DNA of 64,000 nt from Triplophysa rosa (lineage: Eukaryota; Chordata; Actinopteri; Cypriniformes; Nemacheilidae): positions 10,704,895 through 10,768,894 of the forward strand of contig NC_079913.1 in NCBI RefSeq assembly GCF_024868665.1. Reading direction: 5' to 3'. The notes under the pieces are model-generated. The model saw only the letters and a list, made by a program, of their open reading frames with translations, was not told the origin of the DNA and did no database searches. Positions 11,401 to 22,498 of the stretch are shown here, piece by piece (the stretch's first letter is position 1; each line of letters begins with the position of its first letter). Made by a program: the position numbers and the translations under genes.

Positions 11401-11580
11401 TAGCCGTCCGTACAGGACTGCCGCAATAACAACAGGAAGTCAGTTTGCGAGTGATGAAATGCTGCGAGCGCCATGGGCATTTAAAATGTCTTCAGCGCAG
11501 AAGTTTATTGATTTCTCTGAAATCGTTTGGCTGAATGTCAGCCCATCCTAAGGCAATGCCATTAACTGTGAGCTGCCACA
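11401..11580. other. Candidate conserved non-coding element
   Basis: This is high-complexity sequence without repeats or open frames, containing ATGGGCATTTAAAATGTC, GTTTATTGATTTCTCTG and GGCTGAATGTCAGCCC (a short palindrome). The mixed AT-rich, homeodomain/TALE-like words (TTGATTT, CATTAACTGTGAG) are typical of vertebrate developmental enhancers. This is inference only; conservation was not tested. Confidence 0.3.
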
Positions 11581-12040
11581 GGGAAGGACCGGTCTTAAAT
11601 TTGCATCCTAATCTCCCACACCCAGTGTGCTCAGATGAAATCTCTGCCAGTATTTGGGTGGACGTCTTTATGTAAACCTCTGTGCGTTTGGGGAAACGAT
11701 TTAGAGAACAGGTATTTCAGTGTTAACACATAAATCACATTTGTCTTGGTAGGACAGAAACCTCGATAGAAAGTTTTTTGGGGGCCAAACCATTTGCCCA
11801 AGTTTAACAGCAAAGTTCTGCTTAAAGCCCACTGTCTGAGGTCAGCTAAATATATTGAGGCCAAAGGTCACATCAGATACCCAAATGCCATGGTTAGCTG
11901 CATGGCTTCACTTACTCCTAGGCCGAGAAAAAAATAAACTACATGGCAACGATAAATCACTGTAATCACCGAGACGTCACTTGACCGGCACTAACAGGAA
12001 ATATGTTTCTCTATTTCATATTTTATCAGCCTCTTTTCTG

Positions 12041-12275
12041 CATTGCACCGCTGTAACGAACAAATAAAGGTGAAATATTCACATAAGTACAGCTTTATGA
12101 GTCTACCCTACGGACATCTCATAAATGATGAAATGGCCAGTGCTCGTTTAATTGAACATCGGCGGGATTTTAGTGCACTTGTATTATTTACAAATGCGCA
12201 GGCTAATAAATGAGAGGCCACTGCACCGCTATGAATAAGTGCTTCAGGCATCAGTGGCACAATATGATAGCTACA
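12041..12275. other. Candidate conserved non-coding element
   Basis: A dense block of transcription-factor-like words lies here: CTCATAAATGATGAAATGG, CGTTTAATTGAACATC, GTATTATTTACAAATGCG (forkhead-like) and GGCTAATAAATGAGAGG. GCACCGCT occurs near both ends (12046 and 12224). There is no open frame and no transposon termini. It is the most enhancer-like stretch in the left third of the window. Inference from composition only. Confidence 0.35.
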
Positions 12276-14887
12276 CCAACACCTTATACAGCTTTGTGCC
12301 CTGTTAAACAGCTTAATTACATTGTATATTTACAGATCAACTAGAAATTACAGGACACTTGAAGATTCAGAACCTCTACACAGATATTCTTTTGTACAAT
12401 TATGTCCGCCATAACAAAAGGTTCATGATTTATACAAATCAAACAGTACAATGTAAACATAGCCAAGATTCCATTACAGATTTGCGCAAAACTTAAAAGT
12501 GGTATTTTTCCTCAATGTCGATTAAAAAATTGCAGAATGGCAGTGTGATGGCATGTTATGTGACTGAAGTGTAATTTTTTTCTTCTCGCAATAAGTGATT
12601 CTGGCCATACTTCTTTTGGGGTTTTATGGCAGGCTGCGAACTAACTTTGGAGATGCATAGTGCCACCTACTTTGATGAAATATCGAAGAGAACTGTCAAT
12701 ATTTTCCTTCCCTCACTGTTCCTAATAAGTCTTCATGCTGCACTCATTTGTTTTCCTGCATTTTGGGCCATCATATAAGATATTACTTAATGTGAATATT
12801 CCTTACATCCTACTGAATGGTCATGTGACTTTTTCGTACAACGCGTGCAATATGATAAAAAGTGTTTCTATTGCAGTTTTGCGAAATATGCCTTTATATT
12901 ATTGCCTGAAAAAACACATACGTGCGTGATATATACGTGTTTCGAATGTGCATTTGTGCAATTTGCGCATTTTGAAGGGTAATGGAAACGCAGCTCATGA
13001 TGGGTGTAACATTACAGCTAAAAGTATTCAATAAAACATCCCCTTTCATTCACAAACAGAACGAAGAAATTAAGGAAGTGGGAGATCTAAAAGGCTTTTA
13101 TTCATCTACACACTTGTTCTAGCCAAATTCATCCTGCTCTGACAGTAAAGGTGTCAGCGCAAACCAAAGACTTGCGTGGGAAGGCAGTGAATGACTGCTA
13201 TAGCCACAGTGACAAATGTGCTGACCACAGTCTCGCCATTCCAGCTGCATCATGAGTAAGAAGATAGGGAGGTAATAAAGAGTTGAAACTAAGGACATTC
13301 AAAAGAGAGCAAGGACAGAAGACGTCTCTCTCACCCTATCTCTCTTACTGAAATTAGCACATTTGAGCTCTTAAAAATAAATGAGGCCGCATGTCATTTT
13401 ATTACAGCATTTCAAATAATGAACGGTATTTGTCAGCTTGTATATTGATTTTGTAAAGGACAGATCCTGCATGTGCTCGAACAGCTAATGGTTCCCTTTA
13501 GAGCTGTGCTGGTTCTCATATGACCTACATATGCACCCGGTTTGTGCTGAGAGCAAGAGCTACGTGTAGTGTGTGAAATTATGTAACATTGCTAACTAAC
13601 AAGTTCAAAACGTTCGTATTTCTCGTTCGTTTTTTAATATATGGACTTATTGTCAAGGTACTTTTCAGTATTTAATAAAACAATTGAAAACTTTTTTATT
13701 TTTGATAACTGACATTTCCATGGTGCATGTGCCACTTTGAATGACAATTTCCATTAGGCTTATCACAATACATTGTAAAATCAATGCACTGTATCCACAA
13801 GGACACATGCCCTGAAATGTGATCAAAAGGCCAATTTTCTCCAAATAATTAAACATCAAAAAAGAAATGAATGGCAGATAGCTTTTTCCAGGTATTACAG
13901 ATCTCTTTAGCAGAACACTACAATACTCCAAAATGCTTTCTAGCTAGACAGCTCACTGGACTAGAGAGTAGGTTTGACATAAAATAGAGCATAAAACAGG
14001 AAAAGTAGGATAAGGAAGTGAGACAGGGTGAGAGGGATTTACTCTGTGGAATCAATCGCTACTTTCTCCCCCTATATGAAATACATTCATTACTACATAA
14101 AACAATGACCCGAGGGAAAAGTGTTCTACACACATCACGACCAATGTAAACATGGCCTGATGCCCAGCCGACACATGCACACACATACAGGGATCCAGTG
14201 CTTTGGAAAGCACGCTCATCTTTTTAATCGTTGTGGAATCCATCAAAGTGGGTCAAACTCTCTCACATCTGCCCCATTGAGATCGTAATGCACAAGGACT
14301 GATTAAAACATACATAAACACAGAGGAAAATAGGCCACATGTTTATAGCGCTGCTGGATTCAGGAAACGCATGGATGTCCTTGCATTTTCTAGAAAGGTG
14401 TCTGTGAGCAACTAAGCTGACCATTAGGTGGCAAATAAAAGGTAGTTTCATTTTTCCCAACAGGGGGTCTGTCTGATCCTTGAAAACACAACGCCTTTCT
14501 TTTGTTCTTGACCAGTAATGCTATAATACTACAAATAGCACAACCATTCCATGTCTGTGCATGTATAATCACCCTAGATATGACCTTGCAGACCTTGCAG
14601 AAGGACCACTCATGAAAAAATTATCGGGTAAAACTGCAATGTTAAGTGGGAGCCATTACCTTTCAGTAAAAAAGCCAATAGGCTTTGTCCTTGAGGCATT
14701 GCCTCTTTGTGTACACAGACTGACCAGCATTAAACCCAATACACACCTACTACTGGCATTACAACTAACCAAGTTTCAGGGTGTGGGGACAACACAAACA
14801 AATACCAACAGGGTTTGCAAAGCAATCCATCAAAAATGTTTGGACATTTAATAGGGCAGTGTAACGGTTGAACACGGACATTACCAA
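12276..14887. other. Non-coding sequence, nothing firm
   Basis: Mostly unique sequence. Short palindromes near 14665-14715 (AAAGCCAATAGGCTTT and GAGGCATTGCCTC) are the only structures noted. No splice-bounded open frame was convincing. Confidence 0.4.
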
Positions 14888-15010
14888 TGCTGTGTCCAAA
14901 ACCGTACATTTCTTCACCATTCCCTATATAGTGAATAACATTTGAGTGAGTCCACTATATGGGTAAGTAGTGAATGAAAATGAGTGCACCACTTCGGACA
15001 ATGAAGTATA
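14888..15010. mobile_element. Partial MITE end (GCTGTGTCCAAAACCG family)
   Basis: The stretch GCTGTGTCCAAAACCGTAC, with the following CCCTATATAGTGAA and CACCACTTCGGACA, resembles one end of a common fish terminal-inverted-repeat element. The opposite end (CGGTTTTGGACACAGC) was not found downstream, so this is a fragment. Confidence 0.4.
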
Positions 15011-15883
15011 TACCATATGTCGGACAGCACAATCACGGACATTCGTCATAATAACGTTTAGCTTATATTACACCCGTGTGGCTTTTAATTGCATCGTACA
15101 TTGGAAAAATGTCATGTTTATTGCACTAGTTGATAATAAAGAGAACAAAACAATTGCTTATATTTAATACGAAATTTAAAATAAAATACTACCATCACAT
15201 TTATTTAACCTGTTCATTACTATGAATGGGGAGGAAATACAACGCTGAACATGGCCACTCTAGTGACAGAAGTCCTGCCTTCAAGTAAAAAATCGTCAAT
15301 AGATAAAACATGAAGATTCTCTTGAGGCGGAGCTCTGTACAGTCTCATGAGGCACCTGCAAACCTGCCGCATGAAGCGATCCCAAAAATAGTGTTTTTAA
15401 GCGCAATTTATGCTTAGTAGTAAACAAAAGTTATAGTGCGGTTGATGTCACAACGCAAGATGAAGTTAACTGATGTGAATAAATGCATCACACCTTGACA
15501 CAATGCACCATGTAACAGCTCAAGCAAGTACAGTAAAACTTGATCCCCGTAAACTGTCAAACAAATACACACCAGCTAACCACACTCGTTCTGGGTCATG
15601 CTGCAGCACTAGTAATAATGACACTTCCCGGTTGAAAGAACATCAACACTGCGTCAAAGTCACGAGTCACGCCCTGTTGGCCTAATCCATGTACACATCT
15701 GCTGTAGGGAACCGCCACTATAATCCTATTTGGGCATACATGAGCGAAAAAGAGAGGCGTATCTTGAAGGCGGTTGTATTGGCAGTGCGCTTGTCGACAG
15801 TGGTGTTATAGGTTGTATGTTCCAAAACCTAGCTGTCTAGTGTCTACATAGACATGTGACATATAACATGGCATCTTAAACAT

Positions 15884-16010
15884 ATGTGACCAGAGCACAA
15901 AACCAGTCATGAGTAGCACAGGTAGCAATTTGTAGAATAGCCAAAAAAAAAATGGTATGGGTCAAAATTATAGATTTTTCTTTTATTCCAAAGAGCAGCA
16001 CAAACTATTT
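15884..16010. mobile_element. Partial MITE end (TATGTGACC...CACAAAACCAGTCAT)
   Basis: CATATGTGACCAGAGCACAA followed by AACCAGTCATGAGTAGCAC is recognisable as one end of a frequent teleost dispersed element that begins 'TATGTGACCCTGGACCACAAAACCAGTCATA'-like. Only one end is present, with a poly-A stretch inside. Confidence 0.45.
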
Positions 16011-17059
16011 TTTCTCACCATATGCTGTTACCACATGTGTAAATTCAGCCCGTAAATGAGCTGATGCATGGTCACATTTTAACTCTGAATAGCAATGCAT
16101 TTGCTTATCGGCCTCTTCATAATCGATGACGGGCTGTGTGTGATTTAAAACCGCATCGCTAACATAGCACACTGCTGATGTTCAGTTACACCCCAATAGC
16201 ACCCCTTAATTCCCCCACTCAAATCGTTGCAGCGCCCGAAACAAAACCAAAAGTTGCTCTTTTAATGAGGAGGTGCGATGCAGACGTACGTTTTCATGAC
16301 ATTTGGTTAGAACAGCATCGGAGCGTGTCTGCCCTGTGATAGAGAGAGTGAGACGGAGCTGAGAAAGTGTTTAATTGCTTTGACAATGTGCCCACAAGGG
16401 GAAAGAAGAGATAGCGAAAAAGACAGAGAGAGAGAGAGTGGGAAACTATATTTGCCAAGGATGGTCACTGCTAGCTCCAGGCTTCAGACGGCAGCTCTTT
16501 AATGACTCAAAAGGCAGATTTGCACTCAAATAGTCAAACAGACCAATGCTGGAGAAGCCAAGCTACTGTACAGGACTGGACATCCGGCGAATTCAAACCC
16601 AAGGCTCCACAATAGCCTGTCCTTTATGATGTAACAATCAGGCTTTGTCTTTGCTTTGACCTTTGATTGAATAGAGCATTAAATTAAATACATAATTGTT
16701 ACCGAAGGAAGCAGGGCAGTGGTGGGTGAACAAAATTAGACTGTCGCTTTGTGGCTGCATGTACAGTAATTTGTTTTTCCAAAGTGCCACCTGTGTTCCA
16801 GAACAAAGATTTACTTTGGTCTCAAGCTTTCGACTGACAAACCCCAACAACCTCACGAACAGCCTTTTATGAAACAAATCGCAGGTAGAAGGAATTACCT
16901 GAAAAGGTGGGAGTTTTCAAATAAGTGAATTCTTACATCAAGGGCAAAATATAGAAGCCGCTGACTCTTTAAAATTCTCACTTAGTTGCGAACTGAACTG
17001 ACATACTAGTCTCTTCAAGTTTCAAGTTTTGTCACGTAGGCTATATAACCATAAACAGT
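16011..17059. other. Non-coding sequence with a short GA run
   Basis: Unique-looking sequence up to the gypsy LTR; (GA)n at about 16425-16438. No gene seen. Confidence 0.4.
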
Positions 17060-17218
17060 TGTCACGGATCCGCCAGCCACACCTCCCTCAGACACCAGAT
17101 TTCTAGTTTCACGCACCCGTTCCAATTCACCAGAATTCTAATTACCGACACCTGTTCCCCATCAGACTACACACATAAGTCTCTCACCTCCAAGCTCACA
17201 GGCATCCGGTCTCAATGT
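17060..17218 (+). repeat. Truncated gypsy 5' LTR
   Basis: It starts TGTCACGG as expected for fish gypsy LTRs (TG...CA) and contains the CACACATAAGTCTCTC segment that could hold the promoter. The 3' half is missing, because gag coding sequence follows at once. Confidence 0.6.
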
Positions 17219-17225
17219 TGCAAAC

Positions 17226-17905
17226 CTACTACGTTTTCCGGTGATGTATCAGAATGTAGTGGCTTCCTGCTCCAATGCTCCTTATATTTTGAAATGCTTC
17301 CTCAGCAGTTCGCTAACGACCGCGCTAAAATAGCATTCATTATCCCGTTGCTGTCCGGAAGGGCTCACCAATGGGCAAAGTCGGTATGGAATGCCAACAG
17401 TCCCATCACCCGATCCCTCGACAGGTTTGTCGCACACTTCAAGGAAGTATATGGTACATGTACTACATCCTTGTCAGTGCACGATGAACTTTTCAGAATA
17501 CGACAAGCCCAGCACTCCGTTCACGAGTACACCCTACAGTTTCGCACGCTGGCGGCCACCAGTGGATGGAATGAGACGGTGCTTCTCTTAGCATATCGAT
17601 GAGGTCTCAATCCGAGAATTCAACAGCAGATGGCCATTTATGATACCACCGTGGGATTGGAAAGTTTTATACAGGAAGCCCTACATATCTCACAAAACCT
17701 CAATGCAGCACAATTGAAGTTCCAACCAGCGTTTCGCGCAGTACCAGATCTGGTGTTCCCCTGACCTGAACCTATGCAGACGGACAGGTACCATCTTTCG
17801 CGTGAGGAGAAGGACAGAAGCAAACGGCTCAACCTGTGCCTGAATTGTGGCGGCCAAGGACATGTCGTCAGCACCTGCCCCGTACGTCCTCCAACATCTG
17901 CGGTG
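17226..17905 (+). pseudogene. Gypsy gag with zinc knuckle, two stops
   Basis: From about 17226 the frame reads KPTTFSGDVSECSGFLLQC, a capsid start used by chromovirus-like gypsy gags, then AFIIPLLSGRAHQWAKSVW, the conserved tryptophan region. Stops at 17600 and 17762 interrupt it. A CCHC zinc knuckle, CLNCGGQGHVVSTC (C-x2-C-x4-H-x4-C), follows at about 17842-17883. It would package the element RNA. The beginning of gag is missing. Confidence 0.85.
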
Positions 17906-18247
17906 AGTCCCATACATGTAAACAATATAGCCATGAATATTCCGCATAACGATGGTTTGTTGATTCTTGCCCAAAAATCTGTTCCAGTAAAAATCCTCCT
18001 GGATTCGGGATCCTCTGGCAACTTTATCTCCTCACGTTTATTGAAACCACACAGTATTCCCAGTCTCAAGAGTCGCACGACCTACCAAATCATCAATATT
18101 CAAGGAGAACCGCTAGGCCGGGGCATGGTGACTTCCTGTACTCCCCCTCTAAAACTACGACTACCTCATAATCATGAAGAGGAAATCTCCTTTCTTGTGT
18201 TGGAGGCTGTGTTGGAGTGTATATCGTCCTGGGACGCCCGTGGTTAG
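17906..18247 (+). pseudogene. Gypsy aspartic protease region
   Basis: In the same frame as gag, VPVKILLDSGSSGNFIS holds the D-[ST]-G active site at about 18002-18010. The frame is lost just before LGRPWLAQH, which continues one frame over from 18217, so protease and reverse transcriptase are separated by a frameshift. Confidence 0.8.
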
Positions 18248-19515
18248 CTCAACACCAGCCAGTGATTGTGTGGGAGACGAGCAACATCCAACGGTGGAGT
18301 GACTATTGCTTGACTCATTGCCAAAAGACATCGCAGGAGGAGGAGTTCACTCTCCTGAGATACACTACTGTGGAAAGTCCTCAATCCTCGATCTCTGTGG
18401 AGCTTCCACCTGCATACCGGGAGTTCCAGGACGTGTTCAGTAAATCCGTGGCTACCAAACTTCCTCCCCATCGGCCATGGGACTGTGCAATCAACCTGCT
18501 ACCTGGAGCCACACTGCCGAAAGGTCATATATACCCACTCTCAATCCCGGAAACACGAGCCATGGAAGAGTACATAACAGAAGCTCTCTCACAAGGATTT
18601 ATCTGCCCATCAACATCCCCGGCCTCCTCCAGTTTCTTTTTTGTCGGAAAGAAGGATGGAGGACTTCGACCCTGTATCGATTATCGCCATCTAAACTCTC
18701 AAACCGTAAAATTCGCCTATCCCCTTCCCCTGGTGCCCACTGCCTTATAGGAGCTTCGAGGGGCTAAAATATTCTCCAAACTAGACCTAAGAAGTGCCTA
18801 CAACCTGATCTGAATCCAGAAGGGTGACGAGTGGAAAACGGCCTTCATTACTCCTGTCGGTCAATATGAATACTACGTCATGCCATATGGTCTATCCAAC
18901 AGCCCCTCTGTGTTCCAAAATTTCATGAACGAGATCTTTCGAGACATGCTACACAAGTTCGTAATAATATACATAGATGACTTCCTTATATACTCCCTGG
19001 ATCTCCAGACTCACCAACATCATGTTCGTCAGGTACTACAACGCCTCCGTGAGTATCGCCTCTACCTAAAGAAGGAGAAGTGCGAGTTCCATCTAACATC
19101 TGTGCATTTTCTGGGTTATGTCATCACACCACAAGGGGTTTGCATGGACCGGGGGAAAGTAGAGGCAGTTCGCAACTGGCCACAACCTCAGACCATCAAA
19201 CAGCTCCAGCAGTTCCTCGAATTTGCAAATTTCGGCCGCCGTTTCATCGCTCAGTACAGCCAAATCGCAGCACCTCTCACATCCCTGCTCAAAAATAAAC
19301 CCGGTAAACTTACCTGGGACACTGCGGCAGTCAAAGCTTTTCATCTCCTGAAAGAGGCCTTCTGCGTCGCCCCCACGCTTACCCATCCAGACCCTGACCT
19401 TCCATTTGTGATGGAGGTGGACGCCTCCGGGGGGGGGGTAGGAGCGGTCCTGTCACAATATGGGGGAGAACCACTTGCACTCCATCCATGCACCTATTAT
19501 TCCAAGAAGTATTGA
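18217..19515 (+). pseudogene. Gypsy reverse transcriptase and truncated RNase H
   Basis: Ordered motifs are seen: [18 protein letters not shown] (fingers), KLDLRSAYNLI (18780-18810), [13 protein letters not shown] (18880) and the catalytic YIDD in [12 protein letters not shown] (about 18970-18981). [11 protein letters not shown] follows, and the RNase H opening [18 protein letters not shown] (about 19400-19460). Stops at 18748 and about 18811 break the fingers/palm junction. RNase H ends after YYSKKY at the join with element B; tether, integrase and 3' LTR are missing. Confidence 0.88.
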
Positions 19516-20775
19516 TAAGTGCGATGGTACGAGAAGTTCCCGGGTGGCAAGCTAGCTTGGAGAAATGTCCCCACTGGAGGACGCTGGTTCGGACCGACTG
19601 AGGAACGAACAATAAGCTCTCTGGAACACCAGCCGGGGGAGTAACGCCGTTCGGTGCCTCGTGGACCATCGATTCCACCCTCCAAGTGACCGCCAAAACC
19701 ACTCGACCGGGGGGAACAACGGACACCGGGGGGGTGGAAGTCGTCTCTACCTCAAATTGACGCGAGAGCGCATCCGGCTTACCGTTCTTACTCCCCGGAT
19801 GGTAGGCAATGACAAAATCAAAACGACCGAAAAAGAGAGTCCAACGAGCCTGCCGAGAGTTCAGTCGCTTGACCAAGCGGATGTATTCTAGGTTTCTATG
19901 GTCGGTCCAAACCAGGAAAGGAACCATGGCGCCCTCCAACCAGTGGCGCCATTCCTCCAAAGCAAGCTTCACGGCTAACAACTCCTTATTACCGATGTCG
20001 TAATTCCACTCCGAGGAATTGAGCCGGCGGGAGAAGAACGCACAGGGGTGTATCTTGTCGTCTGGAGCGGCCCGTTGGGACAAGATCGCTCCTACCCCTG
20101 CCTCCGAAGCATCTACCTCCACAATGAACTCACGAGACGGGTCAGGATTAACAAGAATAGGGGCGGACGTAAAAAGATTCTTTAGTTTAACAAAAGCTGT
20201 TTGGGCTCGTTCGGACCATTCGAAACATCTCAAAGTGGAGGTAAGCTCCGACAAGGGAAGAGCGACCTGACTGAACCCTCGGATGAACCGCGTTCGACAG
20301 GCCAAAAGGCATCACTCGATACAAAGTGGCCTGTGGGAGTGTAAAAGGCGGTTTTCCATTCGTCCCCCTTCCTAATCCTGACTAAGTGATAAGCACAGTC
20401 GTACGGGCGGTGCGGAGGAAGAGATGCCGCTCGAGACCTACTGAATACCGCTCTCAGATCATGATAAACGGTAGGTACCCCCGTGAGGTCAACAGGATCC
20501 TCCTGTAACAGAGGGGTAGAGATCGAGGGAGACAAAGCAGTAGTTAAACAATTAGACGCACAGAAAACACTCCATTCACACACAACATTGTTTCTCCAGT
20601 CAATGTGAGTGTTATGTTTCGACAGCCAAGCATGACCCAAAATGACTGGAACAGAGGGTGAATGGATTAGGAGAAACTGGAGCACCTCTGTGTGATTACC
20701 GGAAGTGGTGAGCGACACAGGTTCAGTGGTGGAGGTGATGTCGGTGAGTGGGGTGCCGCAGAGTGTTTCTGCCAC
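19516..20775 (-). pseudogene. Gypsy B pol with deleted reverse-transcriptase core
   Basis: After [13 protein letters not shown] and PPHRPYDCA the reading jumps to [16 protein letters not shown], skipping the fingers region. Soon after the MPFG region it jumps again to [14 protein letters not shown] in a new frame, removing the YxDD catalytic site. RNase H is then complete (FIVEVDASEAGVGAILSQ, with DHRNLEYI and PGSKNGKPDALSR), followed by the start of the integrase zinc finger (HFSKLACHPGTSRT). The frame ends at the junction with element A. Confidence 0.85.
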
Positions 20776-20781
20776 GATAGT

Positions 20782-21936
20782 CTAGGCGAGTGGAGTAACG
20801 GGAATTCTCCACTTCTTGGCAAGTTCAATGTCAATAAAATCACCCTCCGCTCCAGAGTCTATGAGGGCCGACACAGAGTGGCTCCCTCCCCTCCACTGAA
20901 TGACTGCCGGGAGAACAGTACGGCTGCGAGAGAGAAGGCTGGCAGGAGTAACGCTTACCCTACGGGAAGTCATGTCGCCAGGATGATGTCTGCTGAGTGG
21001 GCAGACCGCCACTAAATGTCCAGGATCAGCGCAGTAAAGGCACAGGTCGTTGGCCAGACGTCGACGACGTTCGTGGTTGGAGAGGCGGGCACGGCTGATC
21101 TGCATAGGTTCCTCCAGGGGGGCAAAAAATCGGGGAGACGGTTGGTTCTCATCCCTGGGGGTGCCTGAGGGCTCCCCGCCCAGCGTCCCCCTCCCGCGCC
21201 GTCGAGACCGGAGACCCAGGCGAAAATCGACCTGGAGGGCGAGCTGCACCAGCCCGTCGAGCGTCGGGGGAAGTTCCAGTGAGTAGATCTCGTCCAACAC
21301 ATGGTCCGCTAGTCCGTGCAGAAAACGGTCCCAGAGCGCCTTGTCGTTCCAGCCGCAGGATGATGCCAAAGTGCGGAACTCAATGGAGTAATCCGAAACA
21401 GACCTGCGACCTTGTTGTAACAGTGACAACGACCGAGCCGCCTCGTTCTCCAGTGCAGACCGATCAAACACCCTCTTGAGCTCCTGAGAAAACAACTCAA
21501 AAGAATCGCAGCATGCATGGCGGTTGTCCCACACCGCCGTTCCCCACTCCCTGGCGACGCCTGTCAGATGCATGACCACGAATGCCACCTTCGACTGCTC
21601 GGTGGGAAAGCAGGAGGGCTGTAGGGAGAAAGTCAGTGAGCATTGGGAGAGGAAGGAACGACAAGAGGTGGGCTCACCGGCATAGGGAACCGGAGGACTA
21701 AGGCGCGGCTCCGACCGCCGTGAGGAAGGCGCATCTCTCTCCAACGGTGCTGCACTGGCAGCGGCGGATGCTTGTTCAGCTTGGGTCCGTTCCAGGTGTT
21801 GAGTGATGGCAGCGAGTTGTTGAGACATGGTAGTTATGCCTTGTCGGATCTCCGCTACCTCCTGCTGCTGCCGACCCAACAGCACACCCTGCTTAACGAC
21901 AGCTTGGCGGACATCTGTCTCTCCTGCTGAGTCCAT
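20782..21936 (-). CDS. Gypsy B gag-protease, intact frame of 384 codons
   Basis: The start MDSAGETDVRQAV lies just after the LTR. A Gln-rich N-terminal coiled region (LLGRQQQEVAEIRQG) precedes the capsid segment (VAFVVMHLTGVAREWGTAVW), then a basic linker and a CCHC knuckle CLYCADPGHLVAVC. The protease opening SALIDSGAEGDFIDI carries the D-S-G active site. A TAG at 20782 ends the frame where pol should continue, and the same frame resumes directly after it ([12 protein letters not shown]). The long clean frame is unusual among the coding relics here. It would encode capsid and nucleocapsid, but nothing in the window could supply replication. Confidence 0.85.
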   Translation of the reverse strand: MDSAGETDVRQAVVKQGVLLGRQQQEVAEIRQGITTMSQQLAAITQHLERTQAEQASAAASAAPLERDAPSSRRSEPRLSPPVPYAGEPTSCRSFLSQCSLTFSLQPSCFPTEQSKVAFVVMHLTGVAREWGTAVWDNRHACCDSFELFSQELKRVFDRSALENEAARSLSLLQQGRRSVSDYSIEFRTLASSCGWNDKALWDRFLHGLADHVLDEIYSLELPPTLDGLVQLALQVDFRLGLRSRRRGRGTLGGEPSGTPRDENQPSPRFFAPLEEPMQISRARLSNHERRRRLANDLCLYCADPGHLVAVCPLSRHHPGDMTSRRVSVTPASLLSRSRTVLPAVIQWRGGSHSVSALIDSGAEGDFIDIELAKKWRIPVTPLA

Positions 21937-21954
21937 CCTTGGTGGCGATGTACT

Positions 21955-22498
21955 GTAAGGGACGTGACAAGGACTCAGATGCAGGTAAAGTTAAATAGAG
22001 AGTTTATTCCAAAAAAGAAACACAAAAAAGGTAAATCCAAAATAAACACTAGGTGACAGGGTACTCCTGGCAGCAACAACACAAAACCCAACAGGGAAAA
22101 AAAACCAACTGTTCACTCCAGTGGGGCGAGAATAGCGCCGGTGTCCGTAAGGTAAAACTAGAGGCAAAAAACCGAATGGGAAAAACAGTCCAAACCGGCC
22201 CTCTCAGTTATCGCCTCCCTGGGGAGAGACGCGGAGATTAAATCCTGCCTTGTGAACAGTAGAGTAGAGAACAAAAGCATTAGTACATGGCATAATGCTC
22301 GCAACCAACAAATACATCGCCACACCGAGAACAGGACAAAAATGGCTAAAATAGAGGGAAAAACAAATGGAACACAGGTGTGAGTAATTAACACCGCTGA
22401 GTAGCTGAATGGAGAACCAGGCGGGAGAGAAGTGAAGGGGAAAAACAATCCAACAGTAAAACAAAAAAAATAAACTAACTAACAGGCAGAGCCTGACA
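21955..22498 (-). repeat. Gypsy B 5' LTR
   Basis: On the minus strand it starts TGTCAGGCTCTGCC at 22498 and ends CCCTTACA at about 21955, only 18 bases before the gag ATG. The TG...CA limits and direct continuation into gag fit a 5' LTR. The right boundary is firm; the left one is inferred. The flank after 22498 is TATAC, with no matching copy because the 3' LTR is gone. Confidence 0.7.

Larger units (their letters stand above)
17060..19515 (+). mobile_element. Ty3/gypsy retrotransposon A, 5' part only
   Basis: It begins with an LTR-like TGTCACGGATCCGCCAG and runs through gag, zinc knuckle, protease, reverse transcriptase and the start of RNase H in normal order. It then stops abruptly at about 19,515, where an unrelated gypsy copy in the opposite orientation begins. 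Integrase and the 3' LTR are absent. The LTR passes almost directly into mid-gag at about 17,220, so leader and gag start are also deleted. At least four in-frame stops (17600, 17762, 18748, about 18811) and one frameshift (about 18,210) show it has long been inactive. Confidence 0.88.
19516..22498 (-). mobile_element. Ty3/gypsy retrotransposon B, opposite strand, 3' part missing
   Basis: Read from right to left: LTR (22498 to about 21955), gag with zinc knuckle, protease, reverse transcriptase with two internal deletions, RNase H, then the first residues of integrase, cut off at about 19,515. The sequence differs from element A, so this is a different gypsy family and not an inverted duplication. 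One in-frame stop lies between protease and reverse transcriptase and one frameshift in reverse transcriptase; gag is otherwise intact, suggesting B is younger than A. Confidence 0.88.

Noticed and set aside
14660..14718. Minus-strand 59-bp candidate exon with AG/GT borders (CVHKEAMPQG...)
   Set aside because: No pyrimidine tract, and the segment is made of two short palindromes; phase could not be tested.
17638..18078. 146-codon minus-strand frame
   Set aside because: Antisense of gypsy gag/protease; the zinc knuckle and D-S-G motif are on the plus strand.
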